64,000 nucleotides of DNA from Microbulbifer pacificus (GTDB lineage: Bacteria > Pseudomonadota > Gammaproteobacteria > Pseudomonadales > Cellvibrionaceae), in contig NZ_CP137555.1 in assembly GCF_033723955.1 (NCBI RefSeq), forward strand, positions 2,906,001-2,970,000. The letters are read 5' to 3'. Made by a program: the position numbers and the translations under genes. Shown piece after piece: positions 18,367-26,769 of the stretch. The notes under the pieces were generated by a model that did not search any database, was not told the origin of the DNA, and worked only from the letters and a program-made list of their open reading frames with translations. Within the stretch, counting starts at the first letter, position 1. Every line of letters begins with the position of its first letter.

Positions 18367-19727
18367 TGAATTTCGCTCACAAATTTCTCGGTGAAGGCGC
18401 TGGCGGACTCCTTGGTGAAACCGGAAAGGGTGAAGTGGCTCACCAGCGCGCGGTTGGCCTGATCTACGGTCAGGCTCACGTAAAACACGTCGTAGAGTTC
18501 CGGGAACTCCTTATAGCGGCGCACACACACCGAGGTACGGGCGATGGCCGGCGCGCTGTTGCCGTTGGCCTTCGGCGGCTTCTGCGCCGGTTCCGCATCG
18601 TCTTGCGCGTCCTGTTCCTTGCCGCCGGCGCCATCGCGCGGATGGGTGGTGAACTGCTGCTTGCAGTTGAAGTTGGTCACATCGTCTTCGCCGGCGCTGT
18701 TACCCGGGTAGAAGCCGCTCATCTCTTCCGCGTAGCCGCTGTAAAAGCGCGACGGTGAGAGCTTGCCGTTGGATTCGAGCCAGAAAAATTCGTACTCCAC
18801 CCGCCCGGTGTCGAAGCTCTCCGACAGGTACACCACGTCCTGCCCGGTGCAGCCCTTGGCCACCTGCTGGATCGGTTCGTCCTCATCGTCGGTGGAATTG
18901 CCCCAGCACTGGATCGCCGGCACGATTTCACCCACCACCAGCGCATCGCCCAGCGGGCGCAGCTGCCAGTCGGCGTTGAGAATCTGGTCGATGATGCGCT
19001 GCTGGTTCTTGAGCAGCTGGCGGTTGATCACCGGTTGCAACACGATGGCGCCGTTGCCTTCGCTCATCTCCTGCTTGAAGTCCTCGAGCAGCGCCGCCAG
19101 CTTGTCCACCGGCACCAGGAAACTGATCTGGTTGCCGGCGGTGGCCACATTGATACCCACCACCTCGCCGTTGCGGTTGATCACCGGGCCGCCGCTCATG
19201 CCCGGATTGATCGATCCGGAAAAATGGATGCGGTCGTAAAAACTGCCGGTGGCGATGCCATTGTAGGTACCGGGCACGATGGTCATGCCGAGATCCAGCG
19301 GGTTGCCCATGGAGACGATGGTCTCACCCTTGCTCGGTGCGGTCTTCGCCAGGCGCAGGTGATCCTTACCCGCCTCGCCCTTCTGGCGCAGGATCGCCAG
19401 GTCGTTGATCACATCCACATCCAGCAGCTCGAGGTCGCCCTCCTGCCCGTCCACCGAGAGGTATTTGAGGGAGTAGCGTTCCGGCTGGTGCACCGCTTCC
19501 GACACCACGTGGTAATTGGTGGCGATCAGGCCGTCGGCGGTAATCTGGAAACCGGAGCCCAGCCCCGCCTTGGAATTGGAGGACTGTTCGATCAGGCGAA
19601 TCTGGTACAGGCTGCCGCGGTAATCGCTGTACAGCTGCTCATAGCTCTGCGCCAGCGCCGCACCGGCGCAACACCACAGCAGTATGGCCAGCAGGGGCGA
19701 AAACAGACGCGTATAAAGGTCGGACAT
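18357..19727 (-). CDS. Exported trypsin-like serine protease (S1C type)
   Basis: 456 aa. A signal peptide ends at ALAQS near residue 26. The chymotrypsin-fold triad is visible: His in LIATNYHVVS, Asp in DVINDLAILR, Ser in INPGMSGGPVINR. No PDZ domain follows. Instead there is an unrecognised C-terminal half of about 230 residues rich in charged and Gly/Asn stretches. The frame is open upstream of the chosen ATG, but this start places the signal peptide at the N-terminus. It heads a unit with the FHA membrane protein. Substrate unknown, and HtrA-like housekeeping use seems less likely given the missing PDZ. Confidence 0.86.
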   Translation of the reverse strand: MSDLYTRLFSPLLAILLWCCAGAALAQSYEQLYSDYRGSLYQIRLIEQSSNSKAGLGSGFQITADGLIATNYHVVSEAVHQPERYSLKYLSVDGQEGDLELLDVDVINDLAILRQKGEAGKDHLRLAKTAPSKGETIVSMGNPLDLGMTIVPGTYNGIATGSFYDRIHFSGSINPGMSGGPVINRNGEVVGINVATAGNQISFLVPVDKLAALLEDFKQEMSEGNGAIVLQPVINRQLLKNQQRIIDQILNADWQLRPLGDALVVGEIVPAIQCWGNSTDDEDEPIQQVAKGCTGQDVVYLSESFDTGRVEYEFFWLESNGKLSPSRFYSGYAEEMSGFYPGNSAGEDDVTNFNCKQQFTTHPRDGAGGKEQDAQDDAEPAQKPPKANGNSAPAIARTSVCVRRYKEFPELYDVFYVSLTVDQANRALVSHFTLSGFTKESASAFTEKFVSEIQWH

Positions 19728-20048
19728 ATTGTGATGCTTTTCGTGGTGCTTTTCGTTGTGTACTGGCGATAGCGAAAATTCAGGCGCCAGCAACCTGCGC
19801 GGAAAAACGTGGCAGTAACGCGGCGACAAGTACTGATTAAATTGTGGCCGAAAAGACGACCGATATTACGGGATCGGTCGCGGCCCAACAAGCGAGCCAC
19901 AGACCCGGCAGCAGCTCCCGCCAAATGACTTTTTCGACTGTTGAGTGTAGTGAATACCGCGGAATTTCGTGTAATGAGAAAAAAACTCGCGATGAAAGTG
20001 AGTGAATACTCCGCCGCTGTCGCCCGCCGGCACGACATTTTCCATTTG

Positions 20049-20086
20049 GTGTAATGGCGTGTAATGGCGTGTGATCGACGTGTAAT
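20049..20086 (+). promoter_or_regulatory. Helically phased GTGTAAT repeats
   Basis: GTGTAAT at 20049, 20059 and 20080 and GTGTGAT at 20069 are spaced 10, 10 and 11 bases, one DNA turn apart. A further GTGTAAT is at 19969 and a GTGTAGT at 19945. Such phasing suggests cooperative binding of a regulator on one DNA face. The array lies between the protease unit (reading left) and a structured noncoding region (reading right). Confidence 0.6.
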
Positions 20087-20265
20087 AAGGTTCGGCGTAT
20101 TTTGGCGTTCAAGGTTGAAGGAGTTGCGCTGCCCGGCCGTCACAGGAGCCGCGGCAAGGTGGATTGCAGACACCCGGTTACCGGTGTCCATCACGGAAGG
20201 TGGAACCAATAAGGGAGGCGACGGAACTGCCTCCCTCACCGGCAACGGTACCGCGCCCTTCAACC

Positions 20266-20435
20266 AGGCCTGCTCACACTAAATTCGATAGCCGCGTTGC
20301 AGTGCCGAAGCGTGCTAGGCAAGGCGCTAGGAGCGCAGTTTAGTAACACTAAATAAGCGACAAGCAACGCAGCATAGCGCGCTTTGGCGCGCAACCCGCA
20401 GGGAAGGGGCTGTCGAATTTAGTGTGAGCAGGCCT
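20266..20435. mobile_element. 170-bp MITE-like element with 28-bp terminal inverted repeats
   Basis: Ends AGGCCTGCTCACACTAAATT.. (20266-20293) and its complement (20408-20435) match in 27 of 28 positions. The interior has no coding frame and contains GC-rich inverted words (GCGCGCTTTGGCGCGC). I see no clear target-site duplication and no transposase gene in the window. It splits the GGA-rich noncoding region. Confidence 0.7.
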
Positions 20436-20690
20436 TAGCCAAAGGATTGGTAGTTGCCCGTTTCCGCAGAGCCATTAGCGGCTGCAGGCAACAAATCAGG
20501 AAGACTTCAGCGCAAGCTGAACGGTCAGGTCGCCCCGGTAACCACAGAGCCTAGGAAGCCGGGATCGTGGAAGGGCCTGACAGAGGCACGGATGCCTCAT
20601 TTCGCTCTTGATAGTGTTGTTGTAACCGTAGATGGCTGGGACCATCTTTTTTGTACCGGCAGTAAGCTTGCTTACTGCCGGTTTTTTTTG
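20436..20690 (+). ncRNA. Candidate structured GGA-hairpin RNA
   Basis: This noncoding stretch folds locally into several hairpins: CCAA-AGGA-TTGG (20439-20450), a GTTGCC/GGCAAC stem, TTCAGC-GCAA-GCTGAA, a GTCAGG/CCTGAC stem, GAGGCA-CGGA-TGCCTC (20583-20598) and GATGG-CTGGGA-CCATC (20631-20646) before T6. Three loops expose GGA, and more GGA lies between stems. It ends in a strong terminator. The stretch left of the MITE-like element (20100-20265) has the same character, including GGGAGGC-GACGGAACT-GCCTCCC (20213-20235), so one longer RNA may have been interrupted. A Csr-type sponge is one reading. No GacA box was found here. Confidence 0.5.
20655..20690 (+). terminator. Strong rho-independent terminator
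   Basis: A 13-bp stem, ACCGGCAGTAAGC (20655-20667) with its exact complement (20670-20682), and a T8 tract. It isolates the noncoding RNA region from the gene at 20863. Confidence 0.9.
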
Positions 20691-20862
20691 TCAAAAATGT
20701 GATGGAGTTCCGGCGCAATTTTCTTTTATGCTACAGCGCGCAGTCGAATGCTCGCAGAAGGTATTGGGGGTGGCTGCGCGAACCATTAGAGAGTAAACGC
20801 GCTTTCCAAGCGGTATCCAGGGAAGCATCGAAATATTGGGATACAACTTAGGGGAAATCACC

Positions 20863-21354
20863 ATGGCCAATATCTGTGCCGACAAGCCGACTTTTGTCGC
20901 CGACCTGAACGTAAACGACACTTTCGACCTGACACTGAAGCCGGTAGCACCGGTGAACGGCGAAGCCCAGTACTGGCCGCTGTACAACGCCGCCAACCCC
21001 GGTGAGGAATTCGGCAATATCCTGTTCCAGTTCCGTGGGCAGAACAAGAAGATCACCCTGAATATCACTCTGGACACATCAGAAGTGGAAGGTATCCAGT
21101 TTACCAAGACAAACCAAGGCAATTTCGACGGGATTGTTGGTCTGAGCACCGATTTCAAACAAGAATTCAATGCCAAGGCTGGCAAGCCTAAAGGTGGTAC
21201 TGATTATACCGAGCTGACCGTGACGGCCAGTATTCAGACTAGTGAGCTTGCGGAGGCAGGGAACAATTTCTCGTTTCTGTGGCTGTGCGAGATGATCGAT
21301 ACCGGGATGAATATTGTTTCCGGTGACCCGGATGCTCAGTACGAGCCAGAGTAA
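20863..21354 (+). CDS. Small DP-EP-like protein of unknown function
   Basis: 163 aa, no signal peptide or membrane segment, alternating polar/hydrophobic pattern suggestive of a beta-sandwich. The C-terminus has DP followed six residues later by EP (SGDPDAQYEPE), which recalls the DP-EP (DUF1888) family; this match is from memory and moderate. The ATG follows AGGGGAAATCACC, a good ribosome-binding site. Its stop codon touches the stop codon of the convergent kinase gene with no intervening base. By position it could be a substrate or partner of the kinase/FHA proteins, but nothing in its sequence proves this. Confidence 0.75.
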   Translation: MANICADKPTFVADLNVNDTFDLTLKPVAPVNGEAQYWPLYNAANPGEEFGNILFQFRGQNKKITLNITLDTSEVEGIQFTKTNQGNFDGIVGLSTDFKQEFNAKAGKPKGGTDYTELTVTASIQTSELAEAGNNFSFLWLCEMIDTGMNIVSGDPDAQYEPE

Positions 21355-23955
21355 TTATTTGCACAAGCTGGCCTTTACCTGATTCGATACATGGGGCTGG
21401 GTGCAGAGCTGTCGGAAAGCCGGAAGATTGAACCATTCTGCACTCATGCCCTGCTCGATAAGCTGCTCCAAGTAGTAGTTGGCCGATGGCCACTGGTTAC
21501 TCAGCGCATAGACCTGGGCGGAAAAGTATTTGACATCCGTATCCTCAGGCGATTCTTGCTGAAGCTCTAGTGTCAAGGAAATCGCATCCGAGGTTCGCCC
21601 TAAATGAGCCAGTGTCAGCGCACGGTATCTGCGTTCGCGAAGCCCCTCTGCACTTTTGGTGATTTCTATAGCATCATTAAAAGCCTGATGCGCATTCTCT
21701 TGCTGTCCGAGCATCACGTAGGTTTCGGCAATAAGCACTTTTGCTGAAACATCATTAGGAATTTGATCTAAAACACTACGAAATTCTTTTTGTGCATTTG
21801 AATAAAAGCCTTGAAGGAAATAACAAACGCCTAGGTTTAGGCGCGTGCGCCAGCCGCGCAAATGTTCCGGTATCGATGTGATGGCAGTTTCCGCAGCAGC
21901 CAAATTGCCACTTTCCATCTCAATATTTCCAAGCGTGGAATAGGATGACCAGTGATCAGGAAAGGCCCGTAAAAGTTTTTCCAAGACTGAGCGAGCCTGG
22001 GGGTAATTGCCGGCTACTGCGTTATTGAGAGCGACTAAATATAAGTTGTCGGCAGATGGGTTAAGTGCAGATGCTTGTTCTGCATAGTGTAGGCCAGATT
22101 CATATTCTCCTTGCATGAAAAAAAAACGTGCATATCTGGCAATCAGATCCGCGGAGGGACTAGTGTCCTCGTCTAGCTGTTTCAGGAGTTTGTTGAACCC
22201 ATCTTTATCACCTGTGTAAGTGCGTAACCAAAGTTCTTGCTCCAGCAGCTGTTGTCTATTTAGTTTGTGAGCGCGCCCTCTCTCTATTACGGCGAGACCT
22301 CGCTCAATGAAAGCATTTTGATCCGTTTGTACAAATAGCTTTGCCGATACGCTGGTAAAAGCTTTGTACAAGTTCGTATTTAGAGGGTACCGGTCAATTA
22401 GTAATTGGAGTAATTCGAGATCCTTAGGCTTGAGATCTTTTTGATCTAGTCTGCTCAATATGTCCAGATAACTGTCGTAGTCTTTGTCGGACATTACGAC
22501 GCGCTTCTCTTTTTCAGTCAGATAGTTTTCGGAAAAAACGGCCTTTGTGCTATTACTTATACGATATTCGGCTTCTTGCCGCTTATCTGTCAGAAATGTA
22601 AAACTGCTCTGTTGCTTGATCTCGCCTGCCATCGGCGCTATTAGCTGTAGCTCTATTTCACAGCGCACCTGCGCACACTCAAGCTTTGCAAACAACGCAT
22701 CTGTAACTCCTTTATTCCGCAACGCCTGCAACTGCGCCTCAAAATCCTGCCCTTCCTTCGGCTCAAAACTCACCAGCGCACTGGCCTTCAACTGCGAAAC
22801 CGAATTCATCAACGCCTGTCGCACCATGGTCCGGGTCAGCGCTACGGCATTTTCCTCGCCGCGGATCTCGCCGTTGATCTCCACCGGCATCACCGCGATG
22901 TATTGCGGCTCCAGCCGGGTGATTTCCTGCCAGCCCCAGTAACCGCCCGCGCCCACCACCAGCGCGGCGGCGATACCGGTCGCAAGGCGTAGCCAGCGGC
23001 GACGCTGTTTCACCTGCTGGCGGGTGAACAGGTCGGTCAGCGTCGCGGTGAAATCTTCGCTGTCGGATTCCAGCCCTTGCTGATGCAGCAGCTCAAAACC
23101 CTGGTACACAAGCTGCGCGCTCTGCGGGCGCTGCGCCGGGTCCTTGGCCAGCAGTTTGTCCAGCAGGATCGTCAGCGGCTCGGGAATATCCGCCCACGCC
23201 TGCTGCGGCGGAATATGGGGTTCGTTGGTGATGCGGTTGGCCATGGCCAGCGCGCCGGCGTCGTGCTTGTCAAACGGGCGGCTGCCGCACAGCAGCTCAT
23301 AGGCAATGGTGCCGAGGCTGAACAGGTCGCTGCGGGCATCCAGGGTTTTGCCGAGGATCTGCTCCGGCGACATGGCGGTGATGGTGCCCGCCAGCTGGTT
23401 TTCCGCGGTGAGGGTTTTTTCGTCCAGCTGCTGGGATTTGGCGATGCCGAAATCGGTGATCTTGGCGGTGAGCTTGCCGCTGGCACCGGTGGTGATCAGG
23501 ATATTGTCGGACTTGAGGTCGCGGTGAATGATGCCGAGGCTGTGGGCCTGCTGCAGGCCCTGGCAGATCTGCATCAGCAGGCTGAGTTTCTGCTGCAGGC
23601 TGGGGCTGTGCTCGCGCATCCAGGCACGCAATGTGGTGCCATCGATATATTCCATCACCAGCGCGATATTGCCATCTTCCTCCAGCACATCGTGCAGCGC
23701 GACGATGTTCGGGTGATTGAGCTGGGCGAGGAGGCGCGCTTCCTGCTGGATGCGCGCGCGGGCGTTGTGGCTGGCGACGTCGTCCTTCAGCTTCTTGATC
23801 GCTACCTGCCGGTGCAGCTTGCGGTCTTCGGCGAGATACACAATGCCCATGCCGCCGGCACCGAGGGTGCTGTGGATAACATAGCGCTCGCTGTCGACGG
23901 CCGGTTTGTGCGCGGCGCTGGCCTGCGGTCCAACCTCGGGATCGGCAATATCCAT
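21355..23955 (-). CDS. Transmembrane Ser/Thr protein kinase with TPR-like C-terminus (kinase 1)
   Basis: 866 aa. Residues 25-290 form a Hanks-type kinase domain: Gly-rich loop LGAGGMG, VAIKK lysine, catalytic HRDLKSDN, DFGIA and the SPEQ segment. One membrane helix lies near 338-356. Beyond it come an unassigned region and about 300 residues of TPR-like helical repeats (YARFFFMQGEYESGLHYAEQ.., LNLGVCYFLQGFYSNAQKEF..). The C-terminal two-thirds is visibly richer in A/T than the kinase part. It lies 58 bases downstream of the paralogous kinase 2, probably in one operon. It should phosphorylate Ser/Thr targets read by the FHA proteins next door. Confidence 0.9.
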   Translation of the reverse strand: MDIADPEVGPQASAAHKPAVDSERYVIHSTLGAGGMGIVYLAEDRKLHRQVAIKKLKDDVASHNARARIQQEARLLAQLNHPNIVALHDVLEEDGNIALVMEYIDGTTLRAWMREHSPSLQQKLSLLMQICQGLQQAHSLGIIHRDLKSDNILITTGASGKLTAKITDFGIAKSQQLDEKTLTAENQLAGTITAMSPEQILGKTLDARSDLFSLGTIAYELLCGSRPFDKHDAGALAMANRITNEPHIPPQQAWADIPEPLTILLDKLLAKDPAQRPQSAQLVYQGFELLHQQGLESDSEDFTATLTDLFTRQQVKQRRRWLRLATGIAAALVVGAGGYWGWQEITRLEPQYIAVMPVEINGEIRGEENAVALTRTMVRQALMNSVSQLKASALVSFEPKEGQDFEAQLQALRNKGVTDALFAKLECAQVRCEIELQLIAPMAGEIKQQSSFTFLTDKRQEAEYRISNSTKAVFSENYLTEKEKRVVMSDKDYDSYLDILSRLDQKDLKPKDLELLQLLIDRYPLNTNLYKAFTSVSAKLFVQTDQNAFIERGLAVIERGRAHKLNRQQLLEQELWLRTYTGDKDGFNKLLKQLDEDTSPSADLIARYARFFFMQGEYESGLHYAEQASALNPSADNLYLVALNNAVAGNYPQARSVLEKLLRAFPDHWSSYSTLGNIEMESGNLAAAETAITSIPEHLRGWRTRLNLGVCYFLQGFYSNAQKEFRSVLDQIPNDVSAKVLIAETYVMLGQQENAHQAFNDAIEITKSAEGLRERRYRALTLAHLGRTSDAISLTLELQQESPEDTDVKYFSAQVYALSNQWPSANYYLEQLIEQGMSAEWFNLPAFRQLCTQPHVSNQVKASLCK

Positions 23956-24013
23956 CTGCGTGTGTTCTTGTTCTGGTTATTTGTCGCAGCGAGGCGCGCT
24001 CGAATCAATCGGC

Positions 24014-26668
24014 TTACAGCTTCGCGCCCGTCTCGCTGTTGCTGGCAACCTGGGATTTGCCCGCATTGTTGTTATTGCCCCCGTTACACAGACCCGGATA
24101 TTGCTGTCGCAGGTCGTCAAATGCGGGGATGCCGCAGATTTTGACAAAGCGCGCGGTGCAATACCAGATGGGGGAGATGCCCTGTTCCAGGGTCTTGCGA
24201 ATATGCACCTTGGCGGAGAGCAGGTCGCCGGTGGTGATGTACACCTGGGCGCGGGCGTAATTTACGTAGAGGTCATCCGGTGCGTCGCGGCGGATCCTGA
24301 GCAGGTTTTCCACCGCTTTTTCCGCCTCGCCCAGTTCCGCGTAGGCGCGCGCCTGCATCAACAGCCCCTCCCAGTCGCTGCGCTCTGCGGTCAGCTCAAG
24401 GGCGGTGTGCGCCAGTTCCAGCGCCTGCTCGGGCTGGTTCAGCTCGCGCGCGATTTCCGCGCGGTACAGCAGCGGGTCGGCGTCCTTGGGGGCGAGGCTG
24501 GAGACCCGTGCGAAGCAGGTCTGGGATTCCGCATACTGCTGCTCGATGAAGTAGGCGAGACACAGGTTGTAGGTATCCATCGGGCCGATGCGCTCGAGGC
24601 CGGCCTCGCTCAGCAGGCGGATGGTTTCCGCAGCGTTGCCGCTGTCGAGCATGTTGCCGGCGAGCAGGGAGATGGCGTCGATGGATTCGCTATTGAGGGC
24701 AATCGCCTGCCGCAGCACTTTATTCGCCGCCTGCATGTCGCCGCTCAGGGTCAGGGTAAGCGCCTTCTGGTCCAGGTAGGCGTAGCTGGTGCGCAGCGCC
24801 AGGGCGCTGTCGATATGTGCGAGGGCCTTGTCGTATTCGCCGCGGTGGTGGTGGTAAAAGGCCCTCAGCTGGTGATAGCTGGCCTTGTCCGGCAGGGTGA
24901 GTTTGAGTCGTGCCAGCAGCGCTTCCGCCTGGCCTGGCTCGTTGCGCAGGGTGGCCAGGCGCAGCTGGTTGATCAGGATTTCCGGGGTGTCGGCGAGGCT
25001 GGCGGGTGCGCGCTCCAGCAGCTTGGCGAGGCGCGTGTCCGCCTCAGCGGCGCGGGTGTTGAACTCCTGGTCCATCACCATTTCACCGTAGAGCTCGTAC
25101 AGCGGTGCGAACAGCACCGCGCGATCCTGCAGGGTGTCCAGCCGATCCAGCAGTTCACCGAGGTGCAGGTAATCCTGGCGGCGCTCGTGGATTTCCAGAT
25201 AGGTCAGGTAATCCTCGGCGCTGATGCGCGCGCTGCTTTCACGGTTGCGGGCGGGGAACTCCGCCAGCAGGTCGTCCAGCTGGTGCTGGGTGCGCGCGCG
25301 GCTCTCCAGGCCTTCCTCCACCACCAGGCGGGTGCTGCGGCTGTTGACCACGGTGAGGGTGTCGCTGTCGAGCAGTTCCAGCGACAGTTCGCAGCTGCGC
25401 GCGTCGCAGTCGATGGCGGGGATCAGCAACAGGTCGGCATTCAGGGATTTGGCCTGCGCCGCCAGTGGCTGGCCGCGCAGGCGGCGCGATTCGGAAAACG
25501 ACACCAGTTTCAATCCCTGGCGCCCGCTGAGCCCCTGTTTCAGAGCACTCTGCACGTTGCTTACCAGCAGGCGCTGGGTGCGCACAAAGGCGGAGTCGTC
25601 GGAAATTTCCAGCGGCTGCGGCTCCAGCACCGCGATGTATTTGCTCGATTCCGGCAGCGGCGGGGTGGCGAATTCGCTCAGCGCAAGCCAGGTCCCCGCG
25701 CCCGCGGTGCCGATGGCCAGCAGGGCGATGGCGGCGCGGTGCAGCCAGGTGCGGCCGCTGTGGTGGTACTGGTAATAACTCTCCGCGGTTACCGTGGCGG
25801 TGACGCTGTGGGTGCGGGTAAAACTGCTGCCGCTGCCCCGGATCTGCAGCAGTACGGCTTCCAGTTCGGTGGCGACGGCGGCGGCATTCAGCGGGCGCTG
25901 CTGTGGGGTTTTTGCCAGCAGGCGATCCAGCAGCGCACACAGCGCCTGCGGCAGTTCCGGTGCGAACTTGGCCGCCGGCGGGTGCGGGCTTTTGACGATG
26001 CGATCGGCAATGACGTAGGGGCTGTTGTTGTCGCCAAACGGGTTCTGCCCGCACAGCAGGCGGTAGGCCAGCACCCCGAGGGCGAACAGGTCGCTGCGGT
26101 TATCCAGGGGCTTGCCCTGGGCCTGCTCCGGCGACATGGCGCCCCAGCTGCCGGCGACGTGTTGCTCGCGGGTGAGGTCGCTGTCTTCCTGCCAGTGCTT
26201 GGCGATGCCGAAATCGGTGATCTTGATGGTACCGCTGCTGTCCACCAGGATGTTCTCGGCCTTGAGGTCGCGGTGGATGATGCCGGCACTGTGGGCGCGG
26301 GTGAGACCGGCGCAGATCTGCTTCAGCAGTTGCAGCTTCTGTGCGAGGTCGGGGCTGCGCTCTTTCTGCCAGCGGTCGAGGCTGCAGCCGTCGACGTATT
26401 CCATCACCAGCGCGATGCCGTTTTCGTCCTCCACCACATCGTAGAGCTGCACGATATTGTTGTGGTTGAGCTGCGCCAGCAGCAGGGCCTCGCGGCGGAT
26501 GCGCTCGCCGGCGTTGCTGCTGTTGGGATTGTGGAGCAGTTTCTTGATGGCGACCTGACGGTTCAGGCGCTCGTCGGTGGCGAGGTACACCACGCCCATA
26601 CCGCCGGAGCCAAGGCGGGCGGTGGCGCGGTAGCGGCCGATGTAAAAAGGTAACTGCTCTGATTGCAT
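24014..26668 (-). CDS. Transmembrane Ser/Thr protein kinase with TPR-like C-terminus (kinase 2)
   Basis: 884 aa from the ATG at 26668, which begins MQSEQLPFYIGRY. The frame continues upstream to a TTG, but that stretch is not kinase-like. Hanks-type motifs: LGSGGMG, VAIKK, HRDLKAEN, DFGIA and SPEQ. One membrane helix (AAIALLAIGTAGAGTWLAL) lies near residue 330. The extracytoplasmic part holds TPR-like repeats and ends in an Asn-rich tail. Architecture and kinase-domain sequence are parallel to kinase 1, so the pair arose by duplication. It follows the FHA-winged-helix gene by about 100 bases. Confidence 0.9.
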   Translation of the reverse strand: MQSEQLPFYIGRYRATARLGSGGMGVVYLATDERLNRQVAIKKLLHNPNSSNAGERIRREALLLAQLNHNNIVQLYDVVEDENGIALVMEYVDGCSLDRWQKERSPDLAQKLQLLKQICAGLTRAHSAGIIHRDLKAENILVDSSGTIKITDFGIAKHWQEDSDLTREQHVAGSWGAMSPEQAQGKPLDNRSDLFALGVLAYRLLCGQNPFGDNNSPYVIADRIVKSPHPPAAKFAPELPQALCALLDRLLAKTPQQRPLNAAAVATELEAVLLQIRGSGSSFTRTHSVTATVTAESYYQYHHSGRTWLHRAAIALLAIGTAGAGTWLALSEFATPPLPESSKYIAVLEPQPLEISDDSAFVRTQRLLVSNVQSALKQGLSGRQGLKLVSFSESRRLRGQPLAAQAKSLNADLLLIPAIDCDARSCELSLELLDSDTLTVVNSRSTRLVVEEGLESRARTQHQLDDLLAEFPARNRESSARISAEDYLTYLEIHERRQDYLHLGELLDRLDTLQDRAVLFAPLYELYGEMVMDQEFNTRAAEADTRLAKLLERAPASLADTPEILINQLRLATLRNEPGQAEALLARLKLTLPDKASYHQLRAFYHHHRGEYDKALAHIDSALALRTSYAYLDQKALTLTLSGDMQAANKVLRQAIALNSESIDAISLLAGNMLDSGNAAETIRLLSEAGLERIGPMDTYNLCLAYFIEQQYAESQTCFARVSSLAPKDADPLLYRAEIARELNQPEQALELAHTALELTAERSDWEGLLMQARAYAELGEAEKAVENLLRIRRDAPDDLYVNYARAQVYITTGDLLSAKVHIRKTLEQGISPIWYCTARFVKICGIPAFDDLRQQYPGLCNGGNNNNAGKSQVASNSETGAKL

Positions 26669-26769
26669 GTTGTGACTGCGGTAATTTTTTTTCTTACTGG
26701 TAAACTGCCGTCCTTGGATCAAAGTCCGTCCCTGCAGAGTCGGTTTTTACTGGCTGAATGCGTTGCCGG

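Noticed and set aside
20521..20590. Partial likeness to the 4.5S SRP RNA (GGTCAGGTC.., CCGGGAT..)
   Set aside because: The conserved SRP apical loop (GGAAGGAAGCAGCC) is absent and spacing is wrong.
23906..26653. 915-codon open frame on the + strand
   Set aside because: Antisense to kinase 2; low-complexity Gln/Val/Ala translation with no motif.
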